A stretch of 64,000 bases of DNA from CANLBN01 sp050633525 (GTDB lineage: Bacteria > Pseudomonadota > Gammaproteobacteria > Pseudomonadales > Cellvibrionaceae), in NCBI GenBank assembly GCA_050633525.1, contig JBOEGR010000022.1:1-64000 (forward strand). The letters are read 5' to 3'. Of this stretch, positions 19,601 through 27,943 are shown piece by piece (within the stretch, counting starts at the first letter, position 1; each line of letters begins with the position of its first letter). The notes beneath the pieces were generated by a model that saw only the letters and a program-made list of their open reading frames with translations, was not told where the DNA came from and did not search any database. The position numbers and the translations under genes are program-made.

Positions 19601-20818
19601 TTAAAAGGTAATTTAGATAGTGCATGGAAAATTGGCGGCTCAATTAAAGCCCCTTGGCTTGACGGTCAACTAGCTTTAAATAATGCACAAGTACGCCTCA
19701 ATGGCCCCGGCATTTTTCTAGAAAAAATAAACCTGAATTTAGTTGGCACACAGCAAAACGGAATTCACTATACAGCCATCGCTACATCGGATGGCGGGAT
19801 ACTTGAGGCTAATGGCAAAATGCAGTTAAACCCCAAAGGCCCATCGGTAGAACTCAAAGTAAAAGGAAATCAATTTCAAGTAATCAATACCGAAGAAGCA
19901 ACAGCTTATGCTTCACCTGACCTTCTGATCACATCCGAAGACCAAAGGGTGAACATTGAAGGAAAGCTCACAATTCCAAAAGCGACGATTGCACCCAAAA
20001 AACTACCGCCTTCAGTTGTCACCGCATCTGAAGATCAAGTCATTATCACAAACAAGGGGTCTCCCGATGCCAACAGTTCAAAGCAAAATATATCAATGGA
20101 TATTGATTTAGTATTAGGAAATCAAGTATTGGTTGATGCCTTTGGCTTCAAAGGAAGAACGCAAGGAGCTTTACAATTGACAAAAGCCGATGAAGGCCCG
20201 ACCTTAGCTAATGGAAAAATCAATATTCTAGAAGGCGAGTACCGCGCATTTGGACAGGGTTTAGTGATAGATAAAGGGGAAGTTCTTTATGCCGACAGTC
20301 CTATCAATAAGCCGGGGATTGATATCAAAGCATTACGCCGCCCTGCAGAAGGTATTACTGTCGGTGTATTGGCGCGAGGTAGCGTCACCAAACCTGATTT
20401 AAGCATTTTTTCAGAACCCACCATGACACAAACTGAACAATTATCATGGTTAGTCTTAGGTCGTTCGCCTGAGCAGTCATCGGATGGCGAAAACAATGCC
20501 ATTAACCAACTATTATTGTCCTTTAGTTTAAGCAAAGGGGATTCTTACTTAAATAACCTCAAAGACACTTTCCAACTTGATACACTCAACATAAAAACAG
20601 GATCAGGAGAAGCTGGAGCAGCTAGTGATAATGACTTAGCCGAACTCGTACTCGGTAAATACTTGTCACCTGATTTATATGTCAGCTATGGCATTGGCTT
20701 ATTTAAGCCCGTCAATGTATTATCCTTAGAATATTCTTTAGGTAAACGTTGGAAGCTTAAATCTGAAACCTCTTCCGAATCCAGTGGCGGCGATTTAGTT
20801 TATACTATTGAACGCTAG
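16637..20818 (+). CDS. tamB: Translocation/assembly module protein TamB
   Basis: 1393 aa AsmA/TamB-like protein bridging inner and outer membranes, partner of TamA and implicated in lipid transport. N-terminal TM (YFIIALLVLLLIIALLTTWL, about 31-50), then a very long beta-rich periplasmic region, Asn/Gln/Ser/Lys-rich with low-complexity inserts (NKEGNNENNNQ; PKNPSKNLPKKSPEN). The conserved C-terminal DUF490/TamB domain ends SLEYSLGKRWKLKSETSSES...GGDLVYTIER. The ATG is read from TAATG, translationally coupled to tamA. Confidence 0.93.
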   Translation: MNTPLPNIDKATPKAEPKMASKLKLRSFVKYFIIALLVLLLIIALLTTWLSTTQSGLQWLSQRAISFSPELSIGNIKGRLIGPLSVDDLRYQTQEFDVNIKTINLDWQPSKLLLSTLVVNEITTSGIIFKQTAEPKEKPKDTSPPPKIEDIIKNLQLPISILINKAEINELVYDGNYYKRNNKEGNNENNNQSAKQEKSDSFVLDYFILAAKSDSQKIQINQLRLKSNVVLIDGSLTLGLSSSQGTSGDINWTLLPKNPSKNLPKKSPENSLPSIEGATQLSGDTQNLTINTTLKPPYASSLIISIEELIKKPFATVELNINEININKINADWPLYDLDGNINLKGDIDKAVFNSQFLIIDKTQNNGTSVKSNGGPTNKVTINSKGNWQNETLDMVLNADAPPFIESLNINSKVRPNQLNKPNSEAIKFDLNWKNINTSNVSTQSQPLLFSPEGQISLTGNLKQYEFKLNSLLETTFASTTGTQTQQAQKGKLIISGKGSDEKITLDQIALSGPMGSLNGGGDIKINAPIAANIQLLGKNLNPQFLSPQWPGKLDLSLDLKTNNTQDQTRINAVINGEGSLRNYPFSLESNALYTSKTIELNRFLLKSGDSHIEASALIDTNKMLSAQWMINSKQLQELAPDIRGSLQSKGLVESIPTTKQTVSNLSPKVIASFKASSLVLDDNQFDNINANIDIDWSSNQTTSKNQIDLNITNLVTDAIRVPSASIKIDGKPEQHRLNTDIKTDKGNIDLFISGAFSNASKQAHISDQAKWRFSIDKASLAPKELAPLVLEGEAKGLITASEQLLHQHCWLANIQQQKKATLCLGGKQSNGNLDAEFSILHFPTDYFTPLMPEGLSWTKTKINGDGKLALSSSSHLDTSIELNTSAGELTWVHNQNNDGARSQEQSTTTASSSQTLALGAGTLSIISQAKKITASLHLPVEQQTGLKGNITIANNQKALIERPLNGELQLELDELSPFVSFIPDASELKGNLDSAWKIGGSIKAPWLDGQLALNNAQVRLNGPGIFLEKINLNLVGTQQNGIHYTAIATSDGGILEANGKMQLNPKGPSVELKVKGNQFQVINTEEATAYASPDLLITSEDQRVNIEGKLTIPKATIAPKKLPPSVVTASEDQVIITNKGSPDANSSKQNISMDIDLVLGNQVLVDAFGFKGRTQGALQLTKADEGPTLANGKINILEGEYRAFGQGLVIDKGEVLYADSPINKPGIDIKALRRPAEGITVGVLARGSVTKPDLSIFSEPTMTQTEQLSWLVLGRSPEQSSDGENNAINQLLLSFSLSKGDSYLNNLKDTFQLDTLNIKTGSGEAGAASDNDLAELVLGKYLSPDLYVSYGIGLFKPVNVLSLEYSLGKRWKLKSETSSESSGGDLVYTIER

Positions 20819-20885
20819 TGTTTATTTGTAAAACCGAAAACCAATAATCAAAAAACGATAAGCAAAAATCGATTAAAAGAGAGAT

Positions 20886-20921
20886 ACTTAGAGAAAGACT
20901 TAGAGAAAGTCTTAGAGAAAT
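20886..20921 (+). repeat. Three tandem 12-mers
   Basis: ACTTAGAGAAAG is repeated back to back (20886-20897, 20898-20909), then TCTTAGAGAAAT (20910-20921). It lies in the 164-nt gap between tamB and etfB, about 60 nt before the etfB start. Purine-rich; no function can be assigned. Confidence 0.6.
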
Positions 20922-20982
20922 ACTTTAACTAGAAAACTAAAGTCTATTACCCATCGTTATCAAACAGAGGAAACCGATAATA

Positions 20983-21747
20983 ATGAAAATTTTGGTCGCT
21001 GTTAAACGTGTCGTCGACTATAACGTAAAAATACGTATTAAAGACGACCACTCAGACGTTGATCTTGCTAACACCAAGATGTCGATGAACCCCTTTTGTG
21101 AGATTGCCGTCGAAGAAGCCATTCGTATTAAAGAAAGAGGAGAAGCGGATGAAGTCATTGTGGTTTCGATGGGGCCAACTAAAGCTGAAGAACAAATTCG
21201 CTACGGCCTCGCTTTAGGCGCTGATCGAGGTATTTTAGTTGAATCAGATACCTCTCTTTCCTCCCTGCAAGCAGCAAAAATTTTGAAGACACTTGTGGAT
21301 AAAGAGCAACCGCAATTGATCATCTTAGGCAAGCAAGCCATCGATAGCGATAACAACCAAACAGGGCAAATGCTCGCCGCTTTAGCTGGGTATTCCCAAG
21401 GTACATTCGCATCGGAATTAGAGCTAGAAGGAGGTAAGTCAGCAACTAAAGCGAATGTTACGCGCGAAGTGGATGGTGGCCTGCAAACACTGAGTTTAAC
21501 CTTACCCGCTGTTATCACAACAGACCTGCGCTTAAACGAACCTCGTTACGCTAAACTACCTGATATCATGAAAGCCAAGAAAAAACCTTTGGATAAACTG
21601 AGTGCTAGCGAATTAATTGGCGAGCTCCAAACACAGGTTACATTACAAAAAGTAGAGCCTCCTGCCGCACGTAGTGCAGGAATCAAAGTCGCTAGCGTAA
21701 CAGAGCTGGTCGATAAACTAAAAAATGAAGCGAAGGTGATCTCATGA
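20983..21747 (+). CDS. etfB: Electron transfer flavoprotein beta subunit
   Basis: Small subunit of the ETF heterodimer that passes electrons from acyl-CoA and other dehydrogenases to ETF-ubiquinone oxidoreductase. 254 aa starting MKILVAVKRVVDYNVKIRIK, with the AMP/adenine-site region (ADEVIVVSMGPTKAEEQIRY), LGKQAIDSDNNQTGQMLA and the beta signature LTLPAVITTDLRLNEPRYAKLP. The ribosome site AGAGGAAACC precedes the ATG. Overlaps etfA by 4 nt. Confidence 0.96.
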   Translation: MKILVAVKRVVDYNVKIRIKDDHSDVDLANTKMSMNPFCEIAVEEAIRIKERGEADEVIVVSMGPTKAEEQIRYGLALGADRGILVESDTSLSSLQAAKILKTLVDKEQPQLIILGKQAIDSDNNQTGQMLAALAGYSQGTFASELELEGGKSATKANVTREVDGGLQTLSLTLPAVITTDLRLNEPRYAKLPDIMKAKKKPLDKLSASELIGELQTQVTLQKVEPPAARSAGIKVASVTELVDKLKNEAKVIS

Positions 21748-22670
21748 GTGTATTAATTATTGCCGATCACAGTAACTCTGCACTAGTCGCTGCAACTTAT
21801 AATACCGTCACTGCTGCCACACAACTGGATTCTGACGTTCATATTTTAATTGCGGGGCACGACTGCCAAGCCGCTGCCGATGAAGCATCTCAAATAAACG
21901 GTATCTCTAAAGTACTTGTAGCCGATAACGAAGCTTATAACCACTTGTTAGCCGAAAATGTATCGACGCTGGTAATGGACCTAGCCAACCATTACGACGC
22001 CATTATCACACCAGCAACCACCAACGGAAAAAACATTCTACCCCGACTCTCTGCCTTATTGGATAGCGAACAAATTTCTGATGTCGTTGAAATCATTTCG
22101 CCTACCGTATTTAAACGCCCTTTCTATGCGGGTAATGCCATTGCCACCGTCGAAACAAGCGCAACTAAAACGTTACTGACAATACGGGCAACTGCGTTTG
22201 ACGCGGCAGAAAAAGGGGGAAGCGCTATCATCGAAACGCTAAGTCAGGCTCATAATTTAGGCCTGTCTGCTTTCGTTAGCGAAGAACTGGCAGCAGCCGA
22301 CCGACCCGAGTTAAGCTCTGCACGCGTGGTGATTTCAGGTGGTCGAGGTTTACAAAATGCAGAAAACTTCACACTACTCGATGCCATTGCGGATAAATTG
22401 GATGCCGCTATTGGCGCATCAAGAGCGGCCGTAGACGCAGGCTTTGTACCTAATGATATGCAAGTCGGACAGACCGGAAAAATTGTTGCACCAGAGCTTT
22501 ATATTGCGGTTGGGATATCGGGCGCTATTCAGCATTTAGCCGGTATGAAGGACAGCAAAATTATTGTTGCTATCAATAAGGATGAAGATGCACCTATTTT
22601 TCAGGTGGCCGATTATGGCTTAGTTGCGGATTTATTTGATGTACTACCCGAATTAGAAAAAGCACTCTGA
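21744..22670 (+). CDS. etfA: Electron transfer flavoprotein alpha subunit
   Basis: FAD-binding large subunit of ETF, 308 aa. The C-terminal FAD domain is clear: VVISGGRGLQ, IGASRAAVDAGFVPNDMQVG, TGKIVAPELYIAVGISGAIQ, HLAGMKDSKIIVAINKDEDA. The start overlaps the etfB stop (ATGA), so the two are co-translated. It serves beta-oxidation-type dehydrogenases. Confidence 0.96.
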   Translation: MSVLIIADHSNSALVAATYNTVTAATQLDSDVHILIAGHDCQAAADEASQINGISKVLVADNEAYNHLLAENVSTLVMDLANHYDAIITPATTNGKNILPRLSALLDSEQISDVVEIISPTVFKRPFYAGNAIATVETSATKTLLTIRATAFDAAEKGGSAIIETLSQAHNLGLSAFVSEELAAADRPELSSARVVISGGRGLQNAENFTLLDAIADKLDAAIGASRAAVDAGFVPNDMQVGQTGKIVAPELYIAVGISGAIQHLAGMKDSKIIVAINKDEDAPIFQVADYGLVADLFDVLPELEKAL

Positions 22671-22703
22671 TACGAAACTAAACTATAGAGGTAGGTATCG
22701 CCT

Positions 22704-23480
22704 ATGTCTACAGCAAGAATAAAACGCCTGCAAAAACACCTAAAGCTAGATACTGACGGTGTTATTGGCCCCGCTACACTATCTGCTTTCGAAAATGCCA
22801 TTTTAGGCAAAGAAGACTCAAGTAAAGATAAGAGGCTCTACTCTCTTACTTTATCTCAAAAAGGGTTTTATCAGCTAGTTCATCACGAGATCAGCTCACC
22901 GACCTATTACAAAAAACGCTTACAAAAACCTGTATGGCCTGGCGGAGCTTCTGGTGTCACGGTCGGCATAGGCTATGATTTAGGCTATCATCGCGACTAC
23001 CACATTCGCCGTGATTGGGGCCCCTTTGTTTCCGATGAGGATTTAAAAAAACTCATAGCTGTCGCAGGTAAAAAAGGCAATAACGCCAAGTTACAAATAC
23101 CTAAGCTAAAGCATATTCGTATTCCCTATGAAGCGGCCGCCACCGTTTTTTCAGAGAGCACGTTACCACGTTATGCAGCGGCAACAAAAAAGACGTTCAA
23201 AGGCATTGAGAAATGCGTCCCTGATGTGCAATCGGCCATTTTATCTTTAGTGTATAACAGAGGCACACGCTTATCCGGCTCAAAAAGAAAGGAAATGAAA
23301 GCAATACAGTCTTTAATCAAGCAACAACAGTACGACGAGATTGGAGACCAGATTATCGCAATGAAACGCTTATGGGAGAATACAGGACTCAAAGGCTTAC
23401 TCAAAAGGCGTGATGATGAGGCAGCATTAATTTTTGAAGCAAACCAGAACTATGATTGGCAAGAATTGATTCGGGTTTAA
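22704..23480 (+). CDS. Peptidoglycan-binding / lysozyme-like protein
   Basis: 258 aa. The N-terminus holds a short peptidoglycan-binding-1 motif (RLQKHLKLDTDGVIGPATLSAF). After about residue 50 follows a lysozyme-like fold: LVHHEISS with a candidate catalytic Glu, then GVTVGIGYDLGY, matching the Glu...T-x-G-x-G layout of phage lysozymes, and LSLVYNRGTRLSG near the C-terminus. No signal peptide is seen, so export would need a holin, a contractile system or lysis. It stands alone 33 nt after etfA with no phage genes around. Predicted muramidase; the substrate is inferred. Confidence 0.7.
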   Translation: MSTARIKRLQKHLKLDTDGVIGPATLSAFENAILGKEDSSKDKRLYSLTLSQKGFYQLVHHEISSPTYYKKRLQKPVWPGGASGVTVGIGYDLGYHRDYHIRRDWGPFVSDEDLKKLIAVAGKKGNNAKLQIPKLKHIRIPYEAAATVFSESTLPRYAAATKKTFKGIEKCVPDVQSAILSLVYNRGTRLSGSKRKEMKAIQSLIKQQQYDEIGDQIIAMKRLWENTGLKGLLKRRDDEAALIFEANQNYDWQELIRV

Positions 23481-23508
23481 GCCTTGTTGAATAGCAACAG
23501 CGTATGTA

Positions 23509-25464
23509 TTAGCGTTTACAATAGAAAGGCAAGGGTTTCGGTTTTCCCTTAAAAAAACCTTGATGCAAGACAATACCAAAAGAAATTAATTTTTCTTGCT
23601 GCTGTTCTGTTTCAACGCCTTCAACAAGTACATTCATACCATGCGCTTCTATTAACTTTTGAATATGCTTAATCGTCTTGCCACTATCTTCAATACGCTC
23701 AACAAAAGAGCGGTCTATCTTAACAGTAGTAGCAGGAATATGATGCAAGTAAGCTAAGGATGAATAACCCGTTCCAAAATCATCAATACTGATTTTAATG
23801 CCTTTATTCGCCAGTTTTCGAACAATATTATGTTGATCTTCAATATCAGAAATCAACGCACTCTCTGTCAGCTCTACGGTCAAATCACTCGGGGCCAGCT
23901 GGCTAGCCTCAATAATACTCAATAAAAATTCAGGTAATTCAGGAACACGCAGATGAACCGCCGATATATTAATAGCCATCGTGATGTCAGGGCTAATATA
24001 GTCGCGCAAGACGATCAAATCAGAAAGCGCCTTTGCTGCGACCCACCGCTCGATATTATCAATAATGCCGATTTCTTCTGCAACCTGCACAATATCTTCT
24101 GCCGGAACCCAACCTAATTCGTCATCGTGCCAACGCAATAAGGCTTCAAAAGATACAATACAATTTTTTCCTTCTGAAAAATCCCAAATAGGTTGATAGT
24201 ACAGCATTAATTCCTGATTTTTTTCGGCATGAAATAAACGTTGAGCAATTAGACTTTTACGACGTATCGTTCTCTCCATACCTTTTTGATATCGAACCCA
24301 ACGCCGCTTACCCAACTCTTTTGCCTGATACATTGCTGCATCAGCAAGAAAAACCGTTTCAGTCACTACGCTTACATCTTCAGGAAAATGAGCAACACCA
24401 ACACTGGCAGATAAAGACATTGGGTGGGAATTATCTTCTTGATAAATATCAGAAACAGAACTAACCAAAGAATCAGCCAATAAGTCTTCATCGAAAAAAG
24501 TATTGGGCGCATCTGTAGACATAACCACACCCACAATAAACTCATCCCCACCAAAACGGCAAGCAAAGCCATCAAGCTCAACAGGCAAAGCACCCAAGAT
24601 TCTCTTACCTACTGACTTAAGTACTTTATCGCCTGCAGCATGGCCAAAGGAATCATTAATTAATTTAAAACCATCTAAATCAATATAAAACAGTATCAAT
24701 GTTTTGTGCTGCTGCTCTATTTCCTCAAGTTTATTATAGAAACCTTTACGATTTAACAAGCCAGTGAGTGAATCCGACAAGACTTCATGAGAAAGCTCAA
24801 GCTCATCCACTTTGCGTTCATGTATGTCATATTGATGCAAAAAAATCTTACGAGTTTCAGTTTGATACTGAGAGTAAGCAACGATAACATGATACCAACG
24901 CTCACCCTTTTGAGTATTAAATAACAAGTCACCTTGAAAGCGTTCTTGCATTGATAAATCGTCATAGATTTTTTGTAAATCAGAGAGGTGAACGACAATA
25001 TCAGAAAGATTTTTAATATCGCGACTAATTCGCTGTAAAAAAATAGGATTGCCGCTGACAAAACGTCCATCAGCGAGGTAAGTTGAAATAATGGCAGATG
25101 AGCCAATCTTTGTATTTTGATATAACTCTGTAATCGGCAAGGCTTCAACTAAAATAGCCACCCTGCCATCGTCTAAAGTGAAAGCAGACAAATTACAATA
25201 TGCTTGCTTATCGATATTTTTAGGTGAAAAATGCCAATTATGTGAAAGCACATTGCCATCGGTTAACGCGCGTCGGTATTCGAGTAAACTTTCTTGGACT
25301 GCATTGGAAGTAACTGGCTTAAAGTCCGTTGATAACAATTCATCGAGAGAATCACTCTCCCATAATTTTAGCGCAGGACTATTAGCCCAAACGATATGAT
25401 AGTTATCTACATCATATATCCAGACAGCAATCGTGAGTTGATCGAATTGGGCTAAATTCATCAC
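23509..25464 (-). CDS. Cytosolic PAS-like GGDEF-EAL protein
   Basis: 651 aa with no membrane segment. A PAS-like N-terminal third (WIYDVDNYHIVWANSPALKL) is followed by an intact GGDEF domain (CRFGGDEFIVG, about residue 305) without an RxxD inhibitory site. The EAL domain has all motifs: FEALLRW, AINIS, VELTES, DDFGTGYSSL, VKIDRS, VEGVET and HQGF. It could therefore make or break c-di-GMP, and which activity dominates cannot be read. Convergent with the lysozyme-like gene. Confidence 0.9.
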   Translation of the reverse strand: MMNLAQFDQLTIAVWIYDVDNYHIVWANSPALKLWESDSLDELLSTDFKPVTSNAVQESLLEYRRALTDGNVLSHNWHFSPKNIDKQAYCNLSAFTLDDGRVAILVEALPITELYQNTKIGSSAIISTYLADGRFVSGNPIFLQRISRDIKNLSDIVVHLSDLQKIYDDLSMQERFQGDLLFNTQKGERWYHVIVAYSQYQTETRKIFLHQYDIHERKVDELELSHEVLSDSLTGLLNRKGFYNKLEEIEQQHKTLILFYIDLDGFKLINDSFGHAAGDKVLKSVGKRILGALPVELDGFACRFGGDEFIVGVVMSTDAPNTFFDEDLLADSLVSSVSDIYQEDNSHPMSLSASVGVAHFPEDVSVVTETVFLADAAMYQAKELGKRRWVRYQKGMERTIRRKSLIAQRLFHAEKNQELMLYYQPIWDFSEGKNCIVSFEALLRWHDDELGWVPAEDIVQVAEEIGIIDNIERWVAAKALSDLIVLRDYISPDITMAINISAVHLRVPELPEFLLSIIEASQLAPSDLTVELTESALISDIEDQHNIVRKLANKGIKISIDDFGTGYSSLAYLHHIPATTVKIDRSFVERIEDSGKTIKHIQKLIEAHGMNVLVEGVETEQQQEKLISFGIVLHQGFFKGKPKPLPFYCKR

Positions 25465-25555
25465 TTATGGTTATCATACTGAGTTCTTAAAGCAATAAAA
25501 CTAAGATAGCCTAAAAACCCTGCGACCACCACCCGCCTTTAGGCTAAAACACCTA

Positions 25556-27145
25556 TCAACCCAAAAAACGACGGTAAGCGGGGTTATCGGTTTCATCAGA
25601 GTACTGATAATTTAATTGTGCTAAATGTGCTGTAAATTCTTCTGTTTCATCTTCAGGGATCTCAATACCCGCCAAAACATTACCGATGGCCGCACCCTGG
25701 TTTCGGTAATGAAATAAACTAATATTCCACTTTGAACCCAAGGTTTCTAAGAACGATAGTAATGCGCCTGGGTATTCAGGAAAGTCGAAACGAAATAAGC
25801 GTTCATTTGTATCTACTCCGCGACGGCCGCCTACCATATAACGCAAATGTAATTTTGCTAGCTCATCATCTGATAAATCAACAAACTCATAACCCGCATC
25901 TGTCAATTCCTGTTTTATTTCAACAAGCTCATCCTCGCCATTGCGTAAACCAACGCCTACAAAAATTTCAGCACTCTCACTTTCTGCTGAAAAACGATAA
26001 TTAAATTCAGTAATAGGACGACTATGAATCGATTTACAAAAAGCCTTAAAACTACCGGGCTGCTCCGGAATAGTCACTGCTAGTAAAGCTTCATTTTTTT
26101 GTCCTAAAGCAGTGCGCTCAGCAACATAGCGGAGTGTATTAAAATTTAAATTAGCCCCAGATAAAATAGCCACTAACTGCTTGCCGGTTTCACCGGTTTT
26201 ATCACACCATAGTTTAAGCCCCGCTAAAGACAATGCACCTGACGGCTCAGAAATGGCTCTCATAGAAACGAAGATATCCTGCATGGCAGCACAAATAGCA
26301 TCACTACTCACCGTAATCACTTCGTCACAATATTGCTTACCAACACGGAACGTTTCTTGACCAATACGCTTAACCGCAACGCCGTCAGCAAAACTACCAA
26401 CATACTCTAAATCAACGGGTTCACCTGCCTCCATTGCCGCTGCAAAACAAGCGCTATCTTCTGCTTCAACCGCAACCACTTTTATTTTGGGGTTGACCGA
26501 TTTGATATAGGCCGACATACCTGCAAACAAACCGCCACCGCCAACAGGAATAAAAATCACATCACAATTTGGCAACTGCTCTAATAGTTCTCTTGCAACG
26601 GTTCCTTGCCCTACAATGACATCCTGATCGTCGAATGGAGGAACAAAAACCGCATTTTCTTTTCTTGCCAACTCGATAGCATAAGCATTGGCCGCATCAA
26701 AATTTTGACCATGAATAATAACTTGACCACCAAAATTCCTGACCGCTTCAATCTTTATTTGCGGGGTCGTTGTGGGCATTACAATACGCGCCTTATGCCC
26801 TAAATATGTTGCACTATAAGCAAGCCCTTGAGCATGATTACCCGCCGATGCAGTCACCACATCAGAATTATCGGGCAACTGTTTTAATTTGTGGTAAGCA
26901 CCACGTAACTTAAATGAATAAACCGGTTGCTGATCTTCACGTTTTAACCATATATCATTTCGATATTTGGCTTCTAAAGATTTCACACGATTAACCGAGG
27001 TCTTCACCGTGAGCGGTGTCATATCAGCTTCCGCAATAGCAGAAGCGTAATCATATTCCTCACTTTGACCATTCTCACGAACCATCGCTACTTTCGAATG
27101 ACCACGCTTAAATGGCAGTATTTTTTTCGCAAATGTTTTTAACAT
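25556..27145 (-). CDS. ilvA: Biosynthetic threonine ammonia-lyase
   Basis: PLP enzyme turning threonine into 2-oxobutanoate, the first step to isoleucine. 529 aa. The PLP lysine is in VYSFKLRGAYHKL, the phosphate loop is PVGGGGLFAG, TASAGNHAQGLAY is present, and the last 190 residues hold two ACT-like regulatory domains (VTIPEQPGSFKAF; FDFPEYPGALLSFLETLG) expected to sense Ile/Val. The N-terminus carries about 25 extra residues versus the enteric protein. It is preceded by a leader peptide and terminator (27230-27372), indicating transcription attenuation by isoleucine supply. Confidence 0.95.
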   Translation of the reverse strand: MLKTFAKKILPFKRGHSKVAMVRENGQSEEYDYASAIAEADMTPLTVKTSVNRVKSLEAKYRNDIWLKREDQQPVYSFKLRGAYHKLKQLPDNSDVVTASAGNHAQGLAYSATYLGHKARIVMPTTTPQIKIEAVRNFGGQVIIHGQNFDAANAYAIELARKENAVFVPPFDDQDVIVGQGTVARELLEQLPNCDVIFIPVGGGGLFAGMSAYIKSVNPKIKVVAVEAEDSACFAAAMEAGEPVDLEYVGSFADGVAVKRIGQETFRVGKQYCDEVITVSSDAICAAMQDIFVSMRAISEPSGALSLAGLKLWCDKTGETGKQLVAILSGANLNFNTLRYVAERTALGQKNEALLAVTIPEQPGSFKAFCKSIHSRPITEFNYRFSAESESAEIFVGVGLRNGEDELVEIKQELTDAGYEFVDLSDDELAKLHLRYMVGGRRGVDTNERLFRFDFPEYPGALLSFLETLGSKWNISLFHYRNQGAAIGNVLAGIEIPEDETEEFTAHLAQLNYQYSDETDNPAYRRFLG

Positions 27146-27229
27146 AATTCTACTCTGTACTTTGTTATCACCGAGTTTAGAGTGCGACCTAAACTCAACA
27201 TGGATAATATCATCTATATTAACAGCCCT

Positions 27230-27334
27230 AAAAAAACAAAACCCCCGAGCTTTTCAGCGCGGGGGTTGATGAATCTGGTTAAACTAAATAGTTTAATTGA
27301 CAGACATCACCCCGCGACGGCCATGGCCGTCGCG
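27230..27334 (-). promoter_or_regulatory. ilvA transcription attenuator
   Basis: Read on the reverse strand, 5' to 3': a perfect 22-bp palindrome (27334-27313; half GCGACGGCC), which is the 1:2 pause hairpin. Next comes CGCGGGG (27316-27310), able to pair with CCCCGCG (27264-27258) as the 2:3 antiterminator. Last is the terminator hairpin CCCCCGCGC-TGAAAA-GCTCGGGGG (27265-27242; 9-bp stem, one mismatch) followed by TTTTGTTTTTTT. Segment 1 overlaps the codons just after the leader peptide's isoleucine run, the classical arrangement. The 85 nt from the T-tract to the ilvA ATG is untranslated. Confidence 0.85.
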
Positions 27335-27372
27335 ATAATAATGATTGTATTTGGCTGTTTTTCTATATTCAT
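27307..27372 (-). CDS. ilvA leader peptide, isoleucine-rich
   Basis: 21 codons from ATG to TGA. The second half reads TIIIIATAMAVAG, with four consecutive isoleucine codons (ATC ATT ATT ATC) flanked by Thr codons, and Val two codons before the end. Ribosome stalling on these codons would cover segment 1 of the attenuator and allow the antiterminator. The ribosome site is weak (GAG four bases before the ATG). A possible promoter TTGTAA-17 nt-TACAAT would put the transcript start almost on the ATG, so either a leaderless mRNA or a further-upstream promoter is needed. Confidence 0.8.
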   Translation of the reverse strand: MNIEKQPNTIIIIATAMAVAG

Positions 27373-27487
27373 AGACTCAATTGTAGTGTGTATGTTAATA
27401 ACTTACAAGCACCTAAGGTATGGCCACCTATATCCGTTATCTATATCGCACATCTAAAATCAGACATAGCTTCATAGCGTATCTGAC

Positions 27488-27940
27488 TTACTCTGCTTGC
27501 TGAGTCGAAGCACTCTTTTCTAATTTACTCAGGGTTATAATATACAACACAGTATAAACAGTACTTACCGCAGCACCAGGGAGAATAGTCCATAAAATAT
27601 TGGGCGTACCTGTCAGAGCATTTACACCCCACGAAGTAGAATAAAGTAATAGGCAAGCGATAAGGCCTACCCAAAACTGCCTCCACGGTAGTAATTTGAA
27701 CAATACAAACAACCATTCAACGACAAGCGCCAACAACAGCGTAATCGCAAAACTATAAGAACCTTGTGTGGCAGCTGCTCTGAAAGCGGCTGTCTGGCCA
27801 AATTCTGAATTTACCCAAAATGCCCAAGAACCATAAAACAAAAGCCCCATTAAAGGGGGAACCAAAATGCGAACAGCCGCATTTTGGAGGATACGCGCGC
27901 TCGTTATTTTTTGCTTCAGATTACTTTTGGTATTTGTCAT
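27488..27940 (-). CDS. Four-helix inner-membrane protein
   Basis: 150 aa with about four hydrophobic segments (ILVPPLMGLLFYGSWAFWV, FAITLLLALVVEWLFVLF, FWVGLIACLLLYSTSW, ILPGAAVSTVYTVLYIIT) and charged ends. I do not recognise the family. The ATG at 27940 lies just after the pdxH stop (27944), so it is probably co-transcribed with pdxH and separated from ilvA by the attenuator region. Confidence 0.7.
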   Translation of the reverse strand: MTNTKSNLKQKITSARILQNAAVRILVPPLMGLLFYGSWAFWVNSEFGQTAAFRAAATQGSYSFAITLLLALVVEWLFVLFKLLPWRQFWVGLIACLLLYSTSWGVNALTGTPNILWTILPGAAVSTVYTVLYIITLSKLEKSASTQQAE

Positions 27941-27943
27941 CAA

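Noticed and set aside
27182..27457. 91-codon forward frame over the ilvA leader
   Set aside because: It is the antisense of the leader peptide and terminator; the forward strand lacks a ribosome site and neighbours.
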